Shown: piece by piece, positions 10,499 through 22,352 of the stretch
Layout of the letters: each line of letters opens with the position of its first letter
Position numbering within the stretch: the first letter of the stretch is position 1
DNA from: Helianthus annuus
Lineage: Eukaryota; Streptophyta; Magnoliopsida; Asterales; Asteraceae
Direction of reading: 5' to 3'
Length of the DNA: 64,000 nt
Assembly: GCF_002127325.2 (NCBI RefSeq)
Contig: NC_035439.2
Coordinates: 138,633,901-138,697,900 of the forward strand
Program-made: the position numbers and the translations under genes
The notes under the pieces: model-generated
The model's database searches: none
Told to the model about the DNA's origin: nothing
The model's input: the letters and a program-made list of their open reading frames with translations, nothing else

Positions 10499-11639
10499 GA
10501 TTAACAATTCTCTCGTAAGAAAGTGTTTTGGTCCATAGATCTTCTTTTTACTCTTTTATAGCTTGTTTAGGTTGTCCTAATATGTTTTGTGGGAGTGTAA
10601 AATTTGGTCGACCTACGTATTGTAGATGTTATTTTCATCATGTTTAAGAAAAAAAAAATACTTATTTAAAGGATTAGTATGGTAGTTTATCAATATTGCC
10701 TTGGGGGCGTTACATTACATCACCTAGTAAATCATTTAAGCCTACATAGACATTTATAAAAAAAATAATAAAAAAAGCATTCGAATTTATACTTCATAAA
10801 ATTATAAAAATATATAAATTTAATTTTATAAACATGTAAGTTTTGATAAATAGACCAGGGACTTTCTCCTGGTCCCCTATTCTCAAAAAAATATTAAATT
10901 TTTATCTGTCTTTAAAACATGCACGTAGTGTCTTCTTTTTAAGTCAGTTTTCTCGAACCGATTGTTTAACACATTTGATTGAGCATGCTTCTTACAGAAT
11001 ATAAACTTTTCTGGCATTACATATTAAGCTAAATAGTGAAAGATCAACACTTTTGATTATTCAATTTGATTTCTCTCTTGTTTTTTCTTTCTATAACAAT
11101 ATCTTTTTTGTTAAAAATGATTTTTCTGGATATGCATATATGGTCCCCTACTAAAAGCCTTGTTCTTGGATGATTAAGTATGTTAAGTATAGTTATTTAA
11201 GTATAATAATACATTTTAAAAGTTGTTTCTTATGTACGCATTATGGTCCCCAAAATTACGACATATATTAATTTAAAGTAGCACTAATTATGTGATTATA
11301 AGATAATAAACTAAAGTACATTGTACCATAATTAATATCATATGCGAAAACCCTGCGAAACCATATAAAATAATTTTGATCCATCCATGCATAAATATTT
11401 TATAGGTCTCTTTGCAAATGTTATATCTATTTAAAAGAAAATATTCGGCTACTTAATTTTATAATAAATTGATAAAATAAAAAAACAAGCGACAAAATAA
11501 AATGAAATGCTCAAAGGATGGATTAGAAGGCTGTATCAATTCGTTGTAATAAATTGTGTTATTAAACTCTTGAATAATATTCTTAAATTTCTATTAAACA
11601 ACTTAAATTTATATAAATGAAAATAAGAATATTATATAT
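10499..11639. other. AT-rich DNA, nothing recognised
   Basis: No reading frame or repeat with supportable identity. A small inverted repeat GACCAGG...CCTGGTC lies near 10852-10873. The remains of the copia element may continue into this stretch, but I could not align them. Confidence 0.45.
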
Positions 11640-12071
11640 TGTTTCAATTCGATGTAATTCGTTGTAATAGATGCCTAACAATATTTAATAGATGCCTATT
11701 GCACAATTCCTTTTGTTTTACAAAACATGCTCATTTGGTTATTAACAATTTCTGAACCATTGTAACTTCTAAAACACATAACATTTTTTTGTTAAATTGA
11801 GCTTTAATAATAGAAAGAAATTCTTGTATTTGTAATAATCTACTATTCTTAAAAAAATATATTTGTAACCTCCCCTGTTAGCCACCTTTTAGGGACTCCA
11901 AACATCTAAATAAAAAAGTTGACCCAAACTAATAGATTTGTGATCACTTAAGAACAACGGTTCTTAATATTGTTTTGCCTTGTGACATAAGTCACAAGGA
12001 CTATATTGACCTTCAAAAGTTAGTTTTAATTCCTTTAATCAGTTTTAACACTTGTTCTGAAGGATGTCTTA
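11640..12071 (-). pseudogene. Copia GAG-pre-integrase and integrase fragment
   Basis: The minus strand encodes, across several frames, HPSEQVLKLIKG and then a zinc-binding-like stretch near 11990 (copia pre-integrase), followed near 11780-11720 by NGSEIVNNQMSMFCKTKGIV. The latter matches the integrase core where the family has a DNGTEF-type motif; here the catalytic Asp position reads Tyr and the Glu is kept. A further segment near 11690-11640 (RHLLNIVRHLLQ) fits the next conserved helix after a deletion. Stops and frameshifts are frequent, so it is dead. It joins across the MITE to the protease fragment at 13805, because HGRL just right of the MITE is the usual neighbour of the HPSEQV motif. 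Confidence 0.75.
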
Positions 12072-13804
12072 GAGGGTGTTTGGGGTTGAGTTTTGAAAAT
12101 AGATTATGCGTTTTGAATAATCAGAATCAGATAATTAACTGTAACAAAACGTGATGTTGAAAGATACAGTTTGGATTTGATTATGTTGCTTGATATCACA
12201 ATAATCAGATACTCAACTATTTGAGTGTTTGGCAAATATATATTTAAAAAAATAAACAAGTGAAAATCCTTTTCTAAACGCAAATAATCAATTTTTGAAA
12301 AATTGCGTTTTGTTGCGGTAGGGGAAGCTGCTTTTGGAAAACTGCGTTTTGTAACTTTCTAAACGCAAATAATCAATTTTTTTAATTTTTTTTACCCAAA
12401 CACTCAAAACTGATTATTTACGATTTCAAAACTCAAAAATCTAAAAATCTCCTTCAAAACTAGGGATGGCATATCGGGTCACCCAATCTGTTAAGACATG
12501 AACACGATAAGACACGAACACGAAACCTGTAAACACGAACACGACACGAAATCTTATCGTGTCAGATTTTCCAAACACGGACCTGTTAATAAACAGGTTA
12601 CACGAAATGACCTATTAAGACACGAAAATGTTACAAACATATCATATGACCTGTTTAAGACACAAATACGACCTGTTAAGACACGAACACGACCTGTTAA
12701 GACACGAACATGACCCGTTATTCCATATTTGAAATTAGCGATTAAGGAACCTGTTTAGTGAAAATTTAGTCGCCAAAGGTTCACAAAAGTCATAAAACAT
12801 GCATAAACACATAATGTCTTAACAAACTTAAAACGAAATCCATAAAAATCTAAATAACTTGGATTTGGAAGATGATGAAGTTGTCTCTGAGTCTTCATGT
12901 CTCACTGTTTGTGTTCAATATAGTAATCGAGACAAAGAGAGAAATTTTTTATTAATAAATAACTTGGATTCTGATTAAAATTGCCTATAACCTTTACAAC
13001 AAGCAAAATCATCACACCAAATTACCCAAATGTTCACCCTTGTCATCAACAGATACAACTGAATGAAATTAATGAATTTGCCACATCATCATGAAATTTG
13101 TTCACTCTTTTAAGCAAAAGAAAAACAAACAGTGAGACACGAAGACTTAGAGACAAGTGCCTTCCTAACACAAAATTAACCCAATCTTATCAGTTATCAA
13201 AATCCAATAATCTAGAGTTTAAATTAGCAGTTGCAGCACAAAATCCTCAACTTAAACTTGCAAAATAACAACAAACTGAAAGTAAAGTTACCAGTGATGA
13301 TGGAGGTCGAACAGTTAAGATGAAGGTCGAAGGGAAGAGAATGATCGCCGAGATGAAGGTCCGATGATAAAGGTCGACGACAACTTCGGATGATGAAGGT
13401 CGAAGGGATGAAAACGATCACCAGCGATGATACTAACTGAAGTGTAGAAAGTGAGCGTCTGAATTAGAAAATTTTGAGGTTTGGTTATTTTGGATTGGAG
13501 CGGATGAAAGTGAGCGGCTGAATTCAAACTTTTGGGTATACCCTTGACTCCACATGTCCCCGCCCCACTTTGATATATTTTTTAATTTAAAATTATAAAC
13601 AGGTTACTAACGGGTCTTAACAGGTTAACGAGTTTTAACCTGTTTAGACACGAAATTTAAACAGGTCTTATCGTGTCGACCTGTTTAGACACGAAACCTG
13701 TTAAGGTCAAACACGAAACCTGTTAACTTCGTGTAGGTTCGTGTCGTGTTATCGTGTTTGTGTCAGAATTGCCAGCCCTATTCAAAACTCAACCCCAAAC
13801 ACCC
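12072..13804. mobile_element. PIF/Harbinger-type MITE inserted in the copia integrase region
   Basis: Terminal inverted repeats GGGTGTTTGGGGTTGAGTTT (about 24 bp) lie at 12074 onward and, inverted, up to 13804. TTA flanks both sides (12069-12071 and 13805-13807). The 5' end carries two extra bases (GA) before the repeat. Removing the internal hAT MITE leaves an element of about 405 bp. The insertion splits the copia pre-integrase region, giving a clean before/after comparison. Confidence 0.8.
12461..13780. mobile_element. hAT-type MITE nested in the MITE, 1320 bp
   Basis: Ends are TAGGGATGGCA and, inverted, TAGGGCTGGCA, flanked by an exact 8-bp duplication TTCAAAAC (12453-12460 and 13781-13788), which is diagnostic for hAT. 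Subterminal regions are packed with GACACGAACACG / CCTGTTAAGACACG motifs, with a tandem run of roughly 21-bp units at about 12655-12720. Such repeated subterminal motifs usually bind hAT transposase. No transposase is encoded; the middle (12720-13560) has only short frames. Confidence 0.92.
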
Positions 13805-15342
13805 TTATAATCTTCCATGCTACAAATTAACATGACCAATATTATTACTACATACCTGATTTGACAGAACAGAAGTTCCATAGTAATATAGACCATAAAA
13901 CTGGTTACTAGTCACCAGGATTCTCTTTGTTAAACAATCCTGAATATAGCACTTATGCTCATCAAAACCAACACATAATTTATTATTTTTAGCCAGTTTA
14001 TGTACTGAAATTAGATTTATGCAGTATTCAGGAACTACAAACACATCTTGAAGTACAACATTATTTACAAGTTTTTAACTTCCCAATCTTAGTTATCAAA
14101 GCATTAATACCATTAGGGATATTTGACTTTAATGTTAAAATCGGAAACATTTATAGCATCAAAAAGACCATTATCATTATTTACCATGTGTTGATTAGCC
14201 CCTAAATCCACAATCCAACCAATACCCCTTTCATTATTAGTGTTATTTGAAAAGCAGAAAACTACTTTACCAAACAAATTAGCACAAAAAGGATTAACAA
14301 CACTACCTGACACATTGTCGCTCTAAGGAGCATCACTAGGTTTATCATTTATCAAACTAAGTAAGCTTGTAAGCCGATCATTTATCAAACAGGTAATAGG
14401 AACATTAGAATTGTCACTAGTAGAACTATTATTAGCAATTGCCTAGTTCCCCTGATTCCTTCTTGGTTTCATCAAAGAGGGATATCCAATAAGCTCAAAA
14501 CATTAATGTGTACACTTTAGGTTTAAGTTTGAACCTTTAGTAGATTTCTTATCAAAATCAGTAAATTGATTTGACCTAGTTGTAAGAGTAAGGGTTTGAC
14601 CTTTTTTACTACCAATACTTGAGTTTCTATGTGACTTTTCCCTAGACATGGTTGCAAAAGCTACCTTAACTAAAGGTAATGTATCCTTTACTAGTTCTGA
14701 CACTTTGGTAAACACTATCCAAACCCATTAAAAACTGCATCAACTTAATCATATGATTAAAATTGTTAAAATCTTTTATTGCATCACAGGTACAAGATGG
14801 AATTTGTAATATTTGATCTAATTGTTTCTACATAACATTCAATTTGTGATAACACTCCGACATTGGTGGCCCACTCTAACTAAATGAATTAATATTTTGA
14901 TATAAATCAAACATAACTGAACCATCCACTTTATCATAGGTTTCTTTTCGTTCAGATCAAGCATCACAAGCCAATTTTGAAAACACATGACCCATATACA
15001 GTTCTTCACTAATTGAATTTAGAATCCAAGTAGGCACTATTGAATTATAATATGACCCATTTGTTCTTAAGTTGTAGTGCAAGTTGCATAGCATTTGACC
15101 AAACAATATAAATCTTAGACCCTTTGAAATATACAGATATAGTAGTTAGATTATTTGAAGCAGGATCATGTAAATACAAAAGAACATAACCCATATTCAC
15201 ACTTTATTTAATTAAATATCACAGCAAATAAGAAAACATAAACAAAACTTAAACAACTAACAACAAATCCTTGGTTCGTCACTCAATAAGTGCCAACGCA
15301 GGTCTTATTGTGGGAGCCAACCAAGACCTAGACACAACCACA
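13805..15342 (-). pseudogene. Copia gag and protease remnant
   Basis: Read from the right, the minus strand shows a copia gag start near 15170-15070 (DPASNNLTTISVYFKGSKIY, then SNAMQLALQLKNK), then WILNSISEELYMG near 15030 and a gag tail near 14700-14500 ending NLNLKCTH. Protease follows at 14313-14113, where WIVDLGANQHMV replaces the usual DSGA active site with DLGA. Next comes VPEYCINLISVHKLAKNNKL (14040-13980), the region before the pre-integrase domain. Several stops and frameshifts interrupt it. About 140 bases of leader lie between 15200 and the chromovirus A insertion. The family is clear and the gene is inactive. Confidence 0.85.
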
Positions 15343-17382
15343 TGTAACACCCCGAAAATGTAAACCTTTTATTTTAAATATGATGTCAGTAAATAAACAA
15401 GTGAACTAACTAGGAATAAAATTAACCTAGTTAGATAAGAGTCTAGTGATACTAAGTTAGAGTGTTAAAAACACTTAAACTAAAAACCTCATGAAAGTAG
15501 GAGGGTTAAATGTGCCAATTGTGAAACAAGTTTTACTAAAACATAAAAATTAAAATCCAACACACACTGGTGTATGTGTGGATCGAATAGAACACAGGAG
15601 GGCAACCAGGGTTCTCCAAAACCCTAATTCACACAAAATTCACAAATTGAAGGCACAAATCAGTTCCAAAACGAAATCAGAGCTTACATTTGTGATCTCT
15701 ACTGTAAGAGGGACATAAGGTATGTGAATTTTATAGGAAGTCTCTATTTTAATTTCTGGATGAACATAGAGAATTCAAAATTCGTTGTTGCATGAATGTT
15801 ATATGGATGGAATAGGAACAAAATAGTGTCTAGGAGTGAACCCTAGACAATTGTATGTTGAAATCATGCTTAATTGTAGTGAATTCATAATCACCATTTA
15901 AGGAGATAATTGGGTTTTATAGGAACATGTTAAACACTAGAATTTGATTGTTGTTCTAGTGTAATTTGAATTCTAGGAAGTAAATTTAGATGTTGATAAT
16001 GTGAAAGTTGATATGAACATGCTTAGTTGGTGTTAATATTGGCTAAATAGCAAGCCATGAACTTGATTATAAATTTTGAAAAATTATGCCCTTAAGGTGT
16101 TTGTAAAAATGCCTCAAAGAAGGCTTAAAAACTGAGATTTGAGCTAAAACGCATATTTGTAAAGTTATGGCAAACTATGCGATATATGTTAAGAAAAGAG
16201 TTCTAAACATGTTGTGGTTGAACTCTATAGGAAAGGAAACCGGAGCGTCTAGGGGACAAGCCGGTGGCGACGCGCGTTTGAAAGGTGTGCTTTGAAGGTA
16301 TGTAACTTATTCCGTTACATCATGCAATTTAGATAGTACAATTGTTCATAGTTGTGTTTTAGTATAAAGATTTGTATTAGTTTAAGTGACATTGTTCACT
16401 ACTTGATTTAATGAGTTAAAAATTGATTAGAAAGCGTTTGGTAGTCATTGAAATGGAGGATTCCATAAATGAGCCAAACGGGTCGAATAATTGTTAAGTA
16501 GTAGCAAAAATTGTGTTTCGAATAGCATTTGGCGAAGACGGATCACAAGAGCGTGAAACCATAGATTTGGTAATGAAACGCCGGTGATCGTAAGCCCTGG
16601 ATGTTGGGGTAAATACGACTTGCGGTCATAAAACTTGTTAGAGGATAAATTAGCGCAAAATCTATATGGGTCAAATAAATACATTATGCAATTATAGATT
16701 TCCAGCCCGTACATTCTATTTTTGATACAATGATCATGATAGACGCGTCGGTGATTGTATTACGGACGCATAGGAAAAAGAATTATCTAAAACGGACTAT
16801 CGGATAAAAAGTTATGAATGTTTGAAGTTGAATTGTGCCAATTTTAAGAGCTAGGAATTCTGCAGCTCAAATCAAGCAACCTTCTGCAAAAAAAACATGG
16901 TGTCGCGTCATGCGACACCAAACTTGAAACATCGTCGCGCGACACGACGGCAGTGGCAGGCCGCGAAGGCTAACTCGCTATTTGTCGCGGGGCGCGACAG
17001 ACCTAAATTGCAGAAATTTTGTTTCGTTTTCATTATTTGAGTTCAGAACTTGTTTATGCCTATTCTAACATTGTCAAAACTAACAATTGACATGGTTTTA
17101 ACCATAGGTGATGTTTATCATGCTCCGGATGACGATCAAGCTACATTTGAAGAACCGAACACTAACTTGTGAAGCTTCCGCGCTTATCAAATCTTTTTTA
17201 AAACAATGTTTATGTAGTGAATATTTAACTTGTCGTTTGGTGTGGTTTAAATTAGTTGTTAGTAACTAGAATATTTGTCATGTAAACTTCCGTTTTGTTT
17301 AACTAATTAAGGATGCAAGGTATTTCCTTATTAAATGCGTATTTTATACTAAATAATTCAAATAAATGAGACGGGTGTTATA
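15343..17382 (+). repeat. 5' LTR of chromovirus A
   Basis: 2040 bp against 1936 bp for the 3' copy. The difference is mainly one block of about 104 bp (about 17190-17300) that is missing from the 3' LTR between GCGCTTATCAAAT and TTTGTTTAACT. A palindrome cluster occupies 16899-17000: GGTGTCGC/GCGACACC, GTCGCGCGAC and TGTCGCG/CGCGACA. Confidence 0.92.
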
Positions 17383-17385
17383 AGT

Positions 17386-17399
17386 TGGTAATCAGAGTT
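17386..17399 (+). promoter_or_regulatory. Primer binding site of chromovirus A (decayed)
   Basis: TGGTAATCAGAGTT lies three bases after the 5' LTR. It matches the initiator-Met tRNA site TGGTATCAGAG with one inserted A, as expected for minus-strand priming in chromoviruses. Confidence 0.75.
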
Positions 17400-17658
17400 T
17401 AAGGTTGTCAACAAAGAGTGTTCGGTTCAAGCTTGATCAATCATCTGGTAAGAATTAGTTACTTAGTAGATCTTATGATATGTCGGAAAAATAGATGTGA
17501 AGTAATGTGCACGGGAAGAGCGTGTTAACACACTCAAACCCGGAAAGTGCACTAAATGAGAACGGTCAAAGCAAGTTATGAACCTGGCTAAACCGAAGCA
17601 AATAAAGTTATGTTATAAATGAAATGTTTAATAATTGATGTAAACATTTCAGTTCAAG

Positions 17659-18546
17659 ATGACGGAAAGGGGTGACAATGATCCGGTGCCGACAGTCGCC
17701 GAACAAATGAAAGAAGTAATTTTCGAAGAAGTGGGGAAGGCAATTGAGGGTAGTCTATCCGGTTTCATAGACAAAATTCAAAATACAGTGCTATCATTAG
17801 TTGAAGAACGAGTTAAAAGGTTGGAAGATATTGTCAACCTTATGAAAGAAAAATCCGGAGAACGTAAGGGTTGTCCATACAAGGAGTTTATGGCGTGTAA
17901 ACCGCCAATTTACAATGGGGAGGTTGACTCGATAATATGCCAAAGATGGCTAGGTGATGTCGAAGGGGTGTTTGAAAGGACCCACTGTGACGTAAGAGAT
18001 TTTGTGGCTTACGGAACGGGTCAGTTGAGGGGTCAAGCCAAAGAGTGGTGGGATAACAAAAAGAAAGAAATTGGAGCCGAAGCGGCAAGGGTTATGACAT
18101 GGGACGAGTTTAAGGTACCATTCCTTCAACATCACAATCCCAAGGCAGTCATCAACAGAATCAAGGAGGAGTTCATCCAGTTGAGGCAAATGGGTGAAAT
18201 GATTGATAAAATCACGAGCATTTTTATGCATAAGCTGAGATTCTGTGACGAGTTAGTGACTACTGGATAGCAGATGATATACTACTATTACAACATGCTG
18301 ATAGCTGAATACCGGGAGTTTATGACTCCCTCAAAGTATGAAACCCTCACGGAAATCATTAACACCGCCCGGGAGCGGGAGATCGAGTTGGAGAAACAGA
18401 ATGAGAGGGGCGAACGAAGGGCGCAGGATGTGAATCCAAGCCCTGCAAAGAAGGCGAAAACATCAGAATCGACACGAAAGACGGATGTGAAAGGTGGGTC
18501 GCCAAGTTGTAAAGTTTGTGGAAAAGGGCACAAGGGCGAGTGCCGC
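17659..18546 (+). pseudogene. Chromovirus A gag, 5' part
   Basis: The frame starts MTERGDNDPVPTVAEQ and contains the retrotransposon gag core (from CPYKEFMACKPPIYNGE to the DEFKVPFLQHHNP helix, about residues 74-165). One in-frame TAG after residue 203 interrupts it, and the same frame continues from 18274. It ends with the first zinc knuckle, CKVCGKGHKGEC, and is cut there by T1, whose duplicated target GCCGC is 18542-18546. The remaining knuckles and protease resume at 38300. Gag forms the virus-like particle and packages RNA. The copy is dead through the stop and the insertion. Confidence 0.88.
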
Positions 18547-21500
18547 TGTAACACCTCGGAAATTCTTGTCCATTGAAATAAAGACACGTGTCATGAGAGA
18601 CAGACGTGTCAGGAAAACTGGATCAAATAAAAAGATGTATGGTAGGATTTTTAATAAAAAGGGCGTCATGTTATTTAAAATACCTCTGAACGACCCAAGG
18701 GCGACATGTTATTAAATCACCTCTGAGCGACCCGAATTTTATAAATCCCAAGATCCTTAAATCATTTGATAAACATCCTACATGATAACCGGTTGGTTCC
18801 AAATGAATAAAGTTCCATCTTTATTACGGACTTTGGATTAGTAAGGTTTGTTACTACTGAAAATACTAAATAAAATCCTTGTAAATGGAATCAAGAATAA
18901 CTATGAAGCTTGTTAACTATAATGGGAATCTAAGACTTGTTCTTGGTGTTTCCGTCACTTTACAAGTCCCATAAAAGGTCACATGAAGGAGGAAACATGT
19001 AAGACCTATCCAAGCATGCAATGGCTGAGCCAATGGCCCTACTACTGAAAAAGATGGACTGAATTCGGAAACGGTTTGATCTCTGACCAACGGTTACGGA
19101 CCGCAAGGCTCAAGGCTTACGGTCCGTAAGGAGGGTACCTGGGCGATTTCATGTCGGTTACGGACCGTAACCATTTCAGCATACGGTCCGCAAGAGATGC
19201 TTACGGACCGCAAGGCCTTAAGCTTACGGTCCGTAAGGCTGTCGCTGGCAGCAAGTTTTGGACAGCTGCCTGTTCAGCCTGTTGCACCGACTTAATTGGT
19301 GGTTTTTCGAAACATGGGACTTGCTAGGCAGTTTTTAGCCACATAGGGACACCTGGGGTGATCACACATCAATTGTAGACTTGCATGTCTTGATCTTGAG
19401 CTCATGGGTGCACTATATAAGGGTCAAGATTTGTGACCATTTGATCATTCATTTGCATCTTCACTTCTGGAGCTCCTGGACAGCTATCAAGTTTTCTTAG
19501 GCTCCATAATCCTTCTTAGGACTCTTGTAAGTGTCCTTAACCTCCCTTAATCCATTTTAGCTTAGTTAATTAGCTAAAAGTCAAACCATCGTAATTAAGG
19601 TTTGACTTCGAGATTAGTCCATAATTACTCAGTAATATCTCGAATTAAAAATACCTTTAAGTAGGTAATTATGTGGGTAACAAACCCTTAAAAGGGTATT
19701 TCCAGATTCCCACTTTAAGCATGTCAATTGTCGAGTCAAAGCTAACTATAAAAAGTCAACAGAAATGACTATTTGCGAATTAATGCATAATTAGCAATGT
19801 AGGTTACATGCAATCTGTTTGATCATTAAAATAACTTGGTAATTAAAGTAAGAACATGTTCCAACATGTTCAACTCGACAATTTTCAGTTTAGGCTCGGT
19901 TTGGAACCGAAAGTCTCAAAGTTTGACTTCTGCTTTGACTTTCGGTTCTGACCCGTTTAAGCCAAGATTAGGATTGCCTTAAAGCTTCTTTTGAACCTAT
20001 TAACATGTTAGTATAACTCTCTGAGATTATACAACTTGGTTCATTAGATATCTTGATTGTATGCATGTTTCCGTTAAATGCCCATATGTTGACCATTATG
20101 CCCAAATGTCCATAAATCATGATTTTTGAAAATATAAAAGGGTAGGCACCTTAGCTACTAATTTATAAACTTGCACCCAAAATTTGAAGTCAGTTTGAGG
20201 TCTAGGTTAAGAGTTATGCTCAATAGCGTAATTAAGAGCTTCTTTACTAATTAAATGGCGTAAATTACGTATAGCCTGTTAAAACCCAAATTTTTATACC
20301 AAACTTTTTACCCACTGTTATAAAATAATATTTTGGGATTTTTGGTGATTTTTGGTGATTTTTATTTATTTTTAGGCTGAGCATAACTTAGTGTTCTAAG
20401 ATTAATTCGGTTTATGCCGGTTTTGCCCTTCTTAGCCATAAATTGAGTTTTACAAATCCTTTTGACCTCAAACCAATTCCTACTGATTTGTTATAATAAA
20501 GAAATTATTTTGAGCCTTCTGGAATATTAAAAATATCAGCTTTTTACAGAAAACCCGGAAATGGCTCCAAATCGCCATTCTAGGCATTTTTAACGCTTAA
20601 GTGTGCACTAGAGCCTTATTAAGCTTAAGGGTTTGAACCTACTGCTGTAATTAGTAAATTGTTATATTCTAAACAGTAGGCAAATGTTTTGAACTCAGAA
20701 TTTCCAGAATTGACCTTTTAGGCACATGTGAAATTACCAAAATGCCCCTACGGAGCATAGTAAGGTTAAAGATAATAAATTTCACATTAATTTGATACCC
20801 TACTGTTATAACTTAGTAAATTAAGTATATTTACTATTTGAATCAGACCTGTAACTCAGGTTATCATTTTAACCCTTTTTCACCTTATAAATTGACCAAA
20901 ACGCCCTTTTGAGGCATAGTTTTGGTTTATAATCATTTGGGGCATAATGGAAGATATCATTCTGATATCACAATATATTTTGAGCATATTGACTTCAGAA
21001 ACTTGTATTTGACTCTTATGGTTACTCGTTACGCATTATACGCGTTCGGATCGGCTTAAGTGACTAGTTTGGCCATTTTAGCCGAAACGGGTCAAACCAT
21101 ATCTTTTTGGTCTCAAAATCCAGAATGTGATTATGTTACCCATATAAAACAAGTGTGCAAGATTGTTGGGGCAAAACCACATTCTAACGGTCTTCGCCTT
21201 ATTGTGCGTTTAAAACCGTAATCTTTATATAAAACTAACCGGTCTAAGCTTAAGACCCGTTAGGATTCTAATAGGTTATTAAAACCTTAATTTCCAGATC
21301 TAGGAGCCCAGTAAAAGCTACTTGCACTCGTTATATTTGGTTTATACTTGCTCAGGTAAATACGTTTAACATATTTTCCCTATACGGGCTTGGGGTACGG
21401 TATATAAAATACCGCTTGGTCGGGAAATTAACCATAACCGGTCTTGGTTATGTGCAGTCAAATGAACCCGTTTGAAAATGCTGTTTTGTTTGTTTAACAC

Positions 21501-22163
21501 CTTTGGGGGCTTAATGACCATGTCCCGGATATCCTTGGCATCATTCAAAGAATGGCCACGACCTTAGCACTCTGGTGTAGGCGTACACCCGTAGCGCTGT
21601 ATAACATGTATAATCGTCGGTACGAGAGAAGTCTCGCGGCGGAATTATATTAAGTGGTGTGTCTATTAATCTTTAACCCGGAACGAACCCGGGCTACCGA
21701 ACGCAGAACGAACATGTAATTCTTTTACAAGATTATTAAGCAAATAATTATCCCAAGTTATAAAAAGTTTTATGCCACGAGCATTTAAATCAATTTTAAA
21801 CATTTTCAAAATAAGTCAGTTGAATTGTATTTACCAGTGTAAACTGACGTATTTTCCAAAAAGACTAAGTGCAGGTACTATGCGTAATAGGCTGGTCACT
21901 CCTTAAGCATCCATAGAAGTCTCGCAAGCTTAGGATGCATGAAGTCTGTTGAAATGAAGTTTCCTTTTTATTTGATTCTGCCTGTGGATTCTATTTCGAC
22001 ATTTTGTGATATTTGAATATTACAATAAATTAAGTTGAAATGAATCTATCTTTGCTTCCGCTGTGCATTATAATTTGTGTTGTTTGACTATGATGATATC
22101 AACTACGTCATGATACTCCCCCACCGGGCCCACCGGTGACTGGTGGAAATTCGGGGTGTGACA
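18547..22163 (+). repeat. 5' LTR of chromovirus T1
   Basis: 3617 bp (3650 in the 3' copy; differences include a block of about 34 bp near 19080 missing here and an extra GTGATTTTTG unit near 20340). Palindromes around TTACGGTCCGTAA occupy 19091-19237. A TATA box follows at 19414. A block at about 21360-21720 with several inverted repeats is also recognisable in the otherwise diverged T2 LTR. Short antisense frames in the LTR are not genes. Confidence 0.95.
19414..19420 (+). promoter_or_regulatory. TATA box of the T1 5' LTR promoter
   Basis: TATATAA in GCACTATATAAGGGTC, about 870 bp into the LTR; the copy in the 3' LTR is at 35559-35565. The palindrome cluster ends about 175 bp upstream. Transcription should start some 30 bp downstream, giving a long R-U5 leader. 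Confidence 0.65.
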
Positions 22164-22166
22164 GGT

Positions 22167-22182
22167 TGGTATCAGAGCCAAC
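22167..22182 (+). promoter_or_regulatory. Primer binding site of T1
   Basis: TGGTATCAGAGCCAAC begins three bases after the LTR. It is the standard initiator-Met tRNA site of chromoviruses. Confidence 0.92.
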
Positions 22183-22352
22183 ACTGAGTGAATTAAACAC
22201 TAGCCTTTTGTGTTTAGTCTCAGTGCACGAATTGCACATTCTTCGAGTTCCGATGTCTAGACAAAGAACATAGGACAAACTCTGTTTTGTTTTTTTTTTG
22301 GTCTTATTATTATATGTTGTTGTTGTTATCTAAAACATGTATGCAGGTCAAC

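Noticed and set aside
12498..12713. 71-codon frame in the hAT MITE
   Set aside because: It is a translation of the repeated GACACGAACACG motif and not a protein.
21366..21548. 60-codon minus-strand frame in both T1 LTRs
   Set aside because: It overlaps the conserved structured LTR block. The T2 equivalent does not keep the frame, so conservation is better explained by nucleotide structure.
22164..22190. Possible tRNA gene at the initiator-Met-like sequence
   Set aside because: Only the 3'-end complement is present, directly after an LTR, so it is a primer binding site.
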